Shown here: piece after piece, positions 47,662 through 53,253 of the stretch | How the letters are laid out: every line of letters starts with the position of its first letter | How positions within the stretch are numbered: the stretch's first letter is position 1 | NCBI RefSeq assembly: GCF_009720365.1 | Contig: NZ_ML769314.1 | Span: 1 to 53,253, forward strand | DNA from: Catellatospora paridis | Lineage (GTDB): Bacteria; Actinomycetota; Actinomycetes; Mycobacteriales; Micromonosporaceae | Direction: 5' to 3' | Length of the DNA: 53,253 nucleotides | Position numbers and translations under genes: made by a program | The notes under the pieces: generated by a model | Seen by the model: the letters and a program-made list of their open reading frames with translations, nothing else | The model's database searches: none | Told to the model about the DNA's origin: nothing

Positions 47662-48228
47662 GTGGACATCGAGCGGTTCTGGGCTCTGATCGAGCAGGCG
47701 CGTACGGACGTCGAGGGTGACATCGGCGAGGACGGCACCGGGCTGGCGAAGGCGTTGACCGCGCGGCTGTCGGCGCTGAGCCTGTCGGAGATCGCCGCCT
47801 TCGCGACGCACTTCAAGACGCTGCGCGACGCCGCCGACCGCTACGACCTGTGGGGCGCGGCACATCTGATCGGCGGCGGCTGCTCCGACGACGCGTTCGT
47901 CGACTTCCGCAGCGGGCTGATCGCGGCGGGCCGCAAGTGGTACGAGGCGGCGCTGGCCGACCCGGACGCGCTGGCCGGGCACCCGTCGGTGGTCGAGGCC
48001 GTGGAGTGGGACGACGACAGCGCGATCTTCGCCGAGCTCGTCGGGTACACGGCCGCGGACGCGTTCCGCGAGGTCGCCGGGGCCGAGCTGGTGCTGCCCG
48101 AGGTGGCGAAAGCGCCCACCGCGGGCGAGGACTGGGACTTCGAGGACGACGACCAGATGCGGCACCGGCTGCCGCGGCTGAGCGCGCTGGTGCTGGGCTG
48201 GCCCGCCAACGAGGGCTGCCGCTGCTGA
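47662..48228 (+). CDS. DUF4240 domain protein
   Basis: 188 aa. It begins VDIERFWALIEQAR and carries the DUF4240 pattern DLWGAAHLIGGGCSDDAFVDFRSGLIAAGRKWYEAAL. The family is common in actinomycetes with no known function. A Cys pair (GCRC) closes the protein. Starts at GTG 47644 or 47662; 47662 gives the usual N-terminus. Confidence 0.85.
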   Translation: MDIERFWALIEQARTDVEGDIGEDGTGLAKALTARLSALSLSEIAAFATHFKTLRDAADRYDLWGAAHLIGGGCSDDAFVDFRSGLIAAGRKWYEAALADPDALAGHPSVVEAVEWDDDSAIFAELVGYTAADAFREVAGAELVLPEVAKAPTAGEDWDFEDDDQMRHRLPRLSALVLGWPANEGCRC

Positions 48229-48387
48229 GCGAGGCTGCCGCAGCGGCGCTGGCGGCGGTAACGTTGAAGCCCGCTTCGGCACGGTCGGCGGGCGTGGGAT
48301 CATAGGGGCGGCATCGACCGCCTCACGCCGAACGCGGCCCGCCGCCAGCGAACCGCTTTCCGCCTCACGCTCATAGAACGGATCACC

Positions 48388-50255
<1,868 letters not shown>

Positions 50256-50259
<4 letters not shown>

Positions 50260-50756
50260 CCTTCGCGGGACACTGTTTCCGGTGCGGCGCGGCCCTTGCG
50301 GCCGCGCCGCCCTCCGTCTGCGGGACCTGCGGGTACGAGCACTACCTCAACGCCCGCCCGACGGCCAGCCTGATCGTGCTGGACGGCGCCGGCCGGTTCC
50401 TGGCGCTGCGCCGGGCCCGGCCGCCCCGCGAGGGGCTGTGGGAGACGCCGGGCGGGTTCTGCGACGGCTGGGAGGAGCCCGCCGCCGCGGCGCGCCGGGA
50501 GGCCCGCGAGGAGCTCGGCGTCGACGTCGAGCTGGGCGCGTTCGTCGGCATGTACGTCGGCGACTACGAGTTCCAGGGCGAGCGCCTGCCGGTGCTGGAC
50601 TGCTTCTTCCTGGCCACCCTGCCGGACGGGGCACGACTGCGGCTGGACCCCGACGAGTCGTCGGAGGCCACCTGGCTCCCGCTGGCCGACCCGCCCCCGC
50701 TGGCCTTCACCACCATGGACCGCGCCCTGCGCGACGCCGTCACCCTCACCCGCTGA
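50256..50756 (+). CDS. NUDIX hydrolase with N-terminal zinc ribbon
   Basis: 166 aa. The N-terminus has a four-Cys zinc ribbon (C7, C10, C22, C25; CFRCGAAL and CGTCGYEHY). The Nudix box is G67-x5-E73-x7-REAREELGV (to about 89), which binds Mg and cleaves nucleoside diphosphate-linked substrates. The zinc-ribbon/Nudix layout recalls NADH pyrophosphatase-like and ADP-ribose-type enzymes, but the substrate is open. The GTG overlaps the lepA stop (GTGA). Confidence 0.9.
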
Positions 50757-50988
50757 CGCCCCCGCCCTTGCGCCACCGGTGGGGTGACCCGGGCGTGGGA
50801 CGCCTGTCGCCCATGTGGGTTATGGCCGTCCGATCGATGGGGTGGGCCGATCGGCCAAGATCTACCGACAAAAGGCCTGGAGCCGTAGTAACTGGGCAAT
50901 CTACCCATCGTTACCCCAAGTGCAGTGTTTTGCCGCTTTCGCCCGATATGAGGGCAAAGCAGGTTCCAAAGTCGCACAAGGAGTGACG
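50757..50988 (+). other. Upstream region of the first repeat-protein gene
   Basis: 232 nt. It holds a perfect 12-bp palindrome GGCCGATCGGCC (50845-50856), a candidate operator, and AAGGAG at 50978-50983. I find no convincing sigma-70 promoter, so another sigma factor may be used. Confidence 0.4.
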
Positions 50989-52140
50989 ATGCAGATGAAG
51001 AAGGCCGGAGCCGTCGCCACGGGCGCTCTCGCTACAGTGGCGATCATGGGGGCTCCTGCCGCTGCGGCGCCCAGCACGGACGCCTCTGCGCTGACCCAGG
51101 CCAGCACCTCCACCGAGGGCAAGACCAGCTCGATGCGCCAGGTCGGGGCCAACCAGCTGAAGCTCGCCCGCGGCGGCGGCTTCGACAACAACGGCTGGGA
51201 CGCGCCGTGGGACATCGACTCGGCGTCGGTCGTCGCACTGCTCAACGGTACGGTCGTCAACGTGGCCGCCCTCCAGCAGTGTGGCTCCACCAGCGGCAAC
51301 GTGGTGGGCATCTCGGTGCCGATCACCTCGCCGAACACCGTGGTCTCGGGCTTCGGTCACGATGACGGTTACGGCCACAAGAACGACATCGCGTGTGCCA
51401 ACGCCAACGTCAAGATCAAGCAGACCGACAAGCGCGCGGCGATCCTCGGTGTCGGCAACGACTCCGCGGTCAACATCGCGTCGATCCAGTCCTGCGGCTC
51501 GACCGACGGCCAGATCGTCGGCATCACGGTGCCGATCACCTCGCCGAACACGGTCATCGGTGACTGCCAGAACAGCAACATCGAGATCAACGGCGCCGAC
51601 GAGTGGGACGACAACGACCACTGGCAGGAGTCGGGCCGGGTCGAGGCCATGCCCATGGGCCAGTCGGTCGCCATGGACATGGCTCGTCAGGCACTGGTCA
51701 AGAAGGTCAGCGCGCTGAAGAACCGCAGCGCGTGGGCCAAGCGGGGGGCCAACGCCCGCGTCGCCCCGCAGGCGCGCGGTGGCGGCTGGGACGCGCCGTG
51801 GGACCAGGACTCCGTGAGCCTGATCTCCGCGCTGAACGGCACCGCCGTACAGCTGATCACGACCCAGGCCTGTGGCTCGACCTCGCCCGACGTGATCAGC
51901 GTGGCGATCCCGATCACCTCGCCGAACACCGTCATCGGTGACTGCAAGAACGCCAACGTGAAGATCAGCAAGGACGACCCCAAGGGTGTCATCTCCGCCC
52001 TGGACAACACCTCGCTGAACGTGCTCCCGCTGCAGTCCTGCGGCTCCACGAGCGCGAACCTCATCGCCGCGGCGATTCCGATCACCTCGCCGAACACGGT
52101 CATCGGCAGCTGCTACAACGCCAACACGGTCATCGACTAG
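50989..52140 (+). CDS. Secreted protein with four Cys-containing chaplin-like repeats
   Basis: 383 aa. Signal peptide (about 1-27, ending AAAA). Four repeats at about 80-144, 151-200, 277-327 and 333-383 share NGT-VN---LQ-CGST, then PITSPNTVIGDC-N-N. The Cys pairs are 98/136, 169/193, 295/319 and 351/375. A GGG-WDAPWD-DS motif precedes repeats 1 and 3, so the protein is a duplicated two-repeat unit. Repeat 1 has a ~13-residue insertion. The hydrophobic, Val/Ile/Asn-rich repeats with a Cys pair recall chaplins, the amyloid-forming surface proteins of Streptomyces, but spacing and sequence differ. AAGGAG ribosome-binding site. Confidence 0.82.
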   Translation: MQMKKAGAVATGALATVAIMGAPAAAAPSTDASALTQASTSTEGKTSSMRQVGANQLKLARGGGFDNNGWDAPWDIDSASVVALLNGTVVNVAALQQCGSTSGNVVGISVPITSPNTVVSGFGHDDGYGHKNDIACANANVKIKQTDKRAAILGVGNDSAVNIASIQSCGSTDGQIVGITVPITSPNTVIGDCQNSNIEINGADEWDDNDHWQESGRVEAMPMGQSVAMDMARQALVKKVSALKNRSAWAKRGANARVAPQARGGGWDAPWDQDSVSLISALNGTAVQLITTQACGSTSPDVISVAIPITSPNTVIGDCKNANVKISKDDPKGVISALDNTSLNVLPLQSCGSTSANLIAAAIPITSPNTVIGSCYNANTVID

Positions 52141-52162
52141 TCGCTGAACCGGCACGGCAGAC

Positions 52163-52192
52163 GGGGCGGGTCGCGCCAGCGCGACTCGCCCC
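52163..52192 (+). terminator. Terminator between the two repeat-protein genes
   Basis: A 13-bp stem (52163-52175 with 52180-52192, one G-U), loop CCAG, followed by TT. The two genes are therefore probably separate transcripts. Confidence 0.75.
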
Positions 52193-52281
52193 TTCGAATG
52201 CTCGCCAACGACAACTCATGCCGCGCTGCCGTTGCCCTGCGACTCGGGTGCCGGCGGCCAGAAATCCTACAAGGAGTGACG

Positions 52282-53181
52282 ATGCAGATAGGAAAGGCCG
52301 GGGTTGTCGCGGCCGGAGCGCTCGCTACGGTGGCGGTGATGGGTTCCGCGGCGACCGCCGCGCCCGCGGCCGGACCGGCGCATGCGGATCCCGTCAGGAC
52401 CGCCGCGACCACCTTGAAGCAGGCGGCGGTGCAGCAGGCCGCTGGGCAGGCACTCGCTGCCGTGCAGAACGTCGCCCGCGGGCCCCAGCGGGAGGTGCGC
52501 CAACCGCTGATCTCCATCGCCAACGGCAGCGCGCTGACCACCGGGGCATGGCAGGCGTGTGGTTCCGCGTCGGCTCAGGTCGTGTCCGCCGCGGTCGCGC
52601 TCCGCTCCCCGAACACCGTGCTGGGCGACTGTGCCAACGGCAACGTCCTGATCCGGCAGAACCAGGTGCAGGGGGTCATCTCGATCCTGGACGACACGTC
52701 GGTGAACGCGCTGCCGATCCAGGTCTGCGGCTCGAACGCGGCCATCGCCGGCGTCACGGCCGCGGTCAGCTCGCCCGCCACCGTGGTGGGCGACTGCTTC
52801 AACGCCAACACGTACATCGTCGAGCCCAAAGAGGGCGCGCAGAAGGGCCCGCAAAGCCTGGTGTCCCTGCTCAGCGGCTCGGTCGTCAACGCCGCGGCGG
52901 TCCAGGTCTGTGGTTCCACCGCCTCGATCGTGGGGGTGGCCGCGGCCGTCCAGTCGCCCACCACCGTGCTGGGTGACTGCTACAACAGCAACAGCACCAT
53001 CCAGAAGCGCAAGGACCCGGCGGTGATCCCGCTGCTCAGCAACCAGGTCCTGGACATCCTGCCGCTGCAGACATGCGCGTCGTCCGGCCTGCTCGGCCAG
53101 CTCGGTCCGGCGCTGCCGATCGGCAGCTCGGCGTTCGTCGGCGGCCAGTGCGTCTCCGGCGGGCAGAAGATCCTGGACTGA
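52282..53181 (+). CDS. Second secreted chaplin-like repeat protein
   Basis: 299 aa. Signal peptide MQIGKAGVVAAGALATVAVM then an Ala-rich cleavage region; a Gln/Ala-rich helical segment (about 40-70) follows. Four repeats at about 76-124, 131-180, 192-241 and 248-292 have Cys pairs 93/117, 149/172, 210/233 and 265/290 with the pattern VN---VQVCGS and SPTTVLGDCYNSN. The last repeat is degenerate. No GGG-WDAPWD motif. The ribosome-binding site and first codons are identical to those of the gene before it, so it is a duplicate. Complete at its 3' end, 72 nt from the window end. Confidence 0.82.
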   Translation: MQIGKAGVVAAGALATVAVMGSAATAAPAAGPAHADPVRTAATTLKQAAVQQAAGQALAAVQNVARGPQREVRQPLISIANGSALTTGAWQACGSASAQVVSAAVALRSPNTVLGDCANGNVLIRQNQVQGVISILDDTSVNALPIQVCGSNAAIAGVTAAVSSPATVVGDCFNANTYIVEPKEGAQKGPQSLVSLLSGSVVNAAAVQVCGSTASIVGVAAAVQSPTTVLGDCYNSNSTIQKRKDPAVIPLLSNQVLDILPLQTCASSGLLGQLGPALPIGSSAFVGGQCVSGGQKILD

Positions 53182-53199
53182 CCGCCCGTACCGACAGAG

Positions 53200-53253
53200 A
53201 GGCGGGGGGGCGCGGGGCGGCGGCGGCGCCCGCCGGGGGGGGGGGGACGCCAC
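53200..53253. other. Low-complexity GC sequence at the window end
   Basis: G-rich runs, including 12 consecutive G at 53235-53246, next to CGG repeats. This looks like poor-quality sequence at an assembly end rather than a biological feature. Confidence 0.6.

Noticed and set aside
50757..50988. Riboswitch (c-di-AMP or c-di-GMP type) before the repeat-protein gene
   Set aside because: I could not match the conserved cores of either class.

Overview
The window is high-GC actinobacterial chromosome. Gene order, codon use, frequent GTG/TTG starts and many starts with a TAnnnT box 6-8 nt upstream all fit a filamentous actinomycete, probably a member of Micromonosporaceae (inference, no search run). 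It starts inside the 3' end of a 5S rRNA gene and ends in a 12-G run and low-complexity GC sequence, so it is probably one assembly contig broken at an rRNA operon on the left and at poor-quality sequence on the right.

The backbone is a housekeeping block that is conserved in Actinobacteria and present, for example, in Mycobacterium tuberculosis: valS-folC-DUF4233-ndk, then rne-rplU-rpmA-obgE, then nadD-rsfS-phosphoglycerate-mutase-like phosphatase, degV, comEA-comEC-holA, rpsT and lepA. Lineage-specific genes sit between these conserved pieces.

Layout: (1) 1-3.5 kb: 5S rRNA end, an APH-fold kinase, an ECF sigma factor with a membrane partner, and a membrane-anchored protein. (2) 3.5-10 kb: valS, folC, DUF4233, a membrane-VOC fusion protein, ndk. 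(3) 10-23 kb: a SWIM zinc-finger/DUF6493 pair, a PASTA protein, an orphan class I terpene synthase, ileS behind a T-box leader, plsC, a radical SAM protein and DUF2344. (4) 23-30.5 kb: RNase E/G, three paralogous lipoproteins, L21, L27, Obg. (5) 30.7-35 kb: GNAT, a TrpRS gene behind a Trp-codon attenuator, and an M1 aminopeptidase. (6) 35-39 kb: nadD, rsfS, phosphatase, lipoprotein, DegV, an HTH protein. (7) 39-46.8 kb: secreted subtilase, comEA, comEC, holA, a repeat-tailed membrane protein. (8) 46.8-50.8 kb: a tRNA-like 3' remnant, rpsT, DUF4240, lepA, NUDIX. (9) 51-53.2 kb: two adjacent secreted proteins, each with four Cys-containing repeats that recall chaplins.

The most notable signals are the trpS attenuator (an 11-codon leader with tandem Trp codons, itself apparently leaderless, plus competing hairpins), the two tandem-repeat secreted proteins, a 9-nt tandem repeat inside the ileS T-box expression platform, and several palindromic or start-codon-bearing intergenic elements. 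Translation is strongly represented: three aminoacyl-tRNA synthetases, L21, L27, S20, LepA, RsfS, Obg and RNase E. Two of the synthetase genes (ileS, trpS) carry amino-acid-responsive leaders of different mechanisms.
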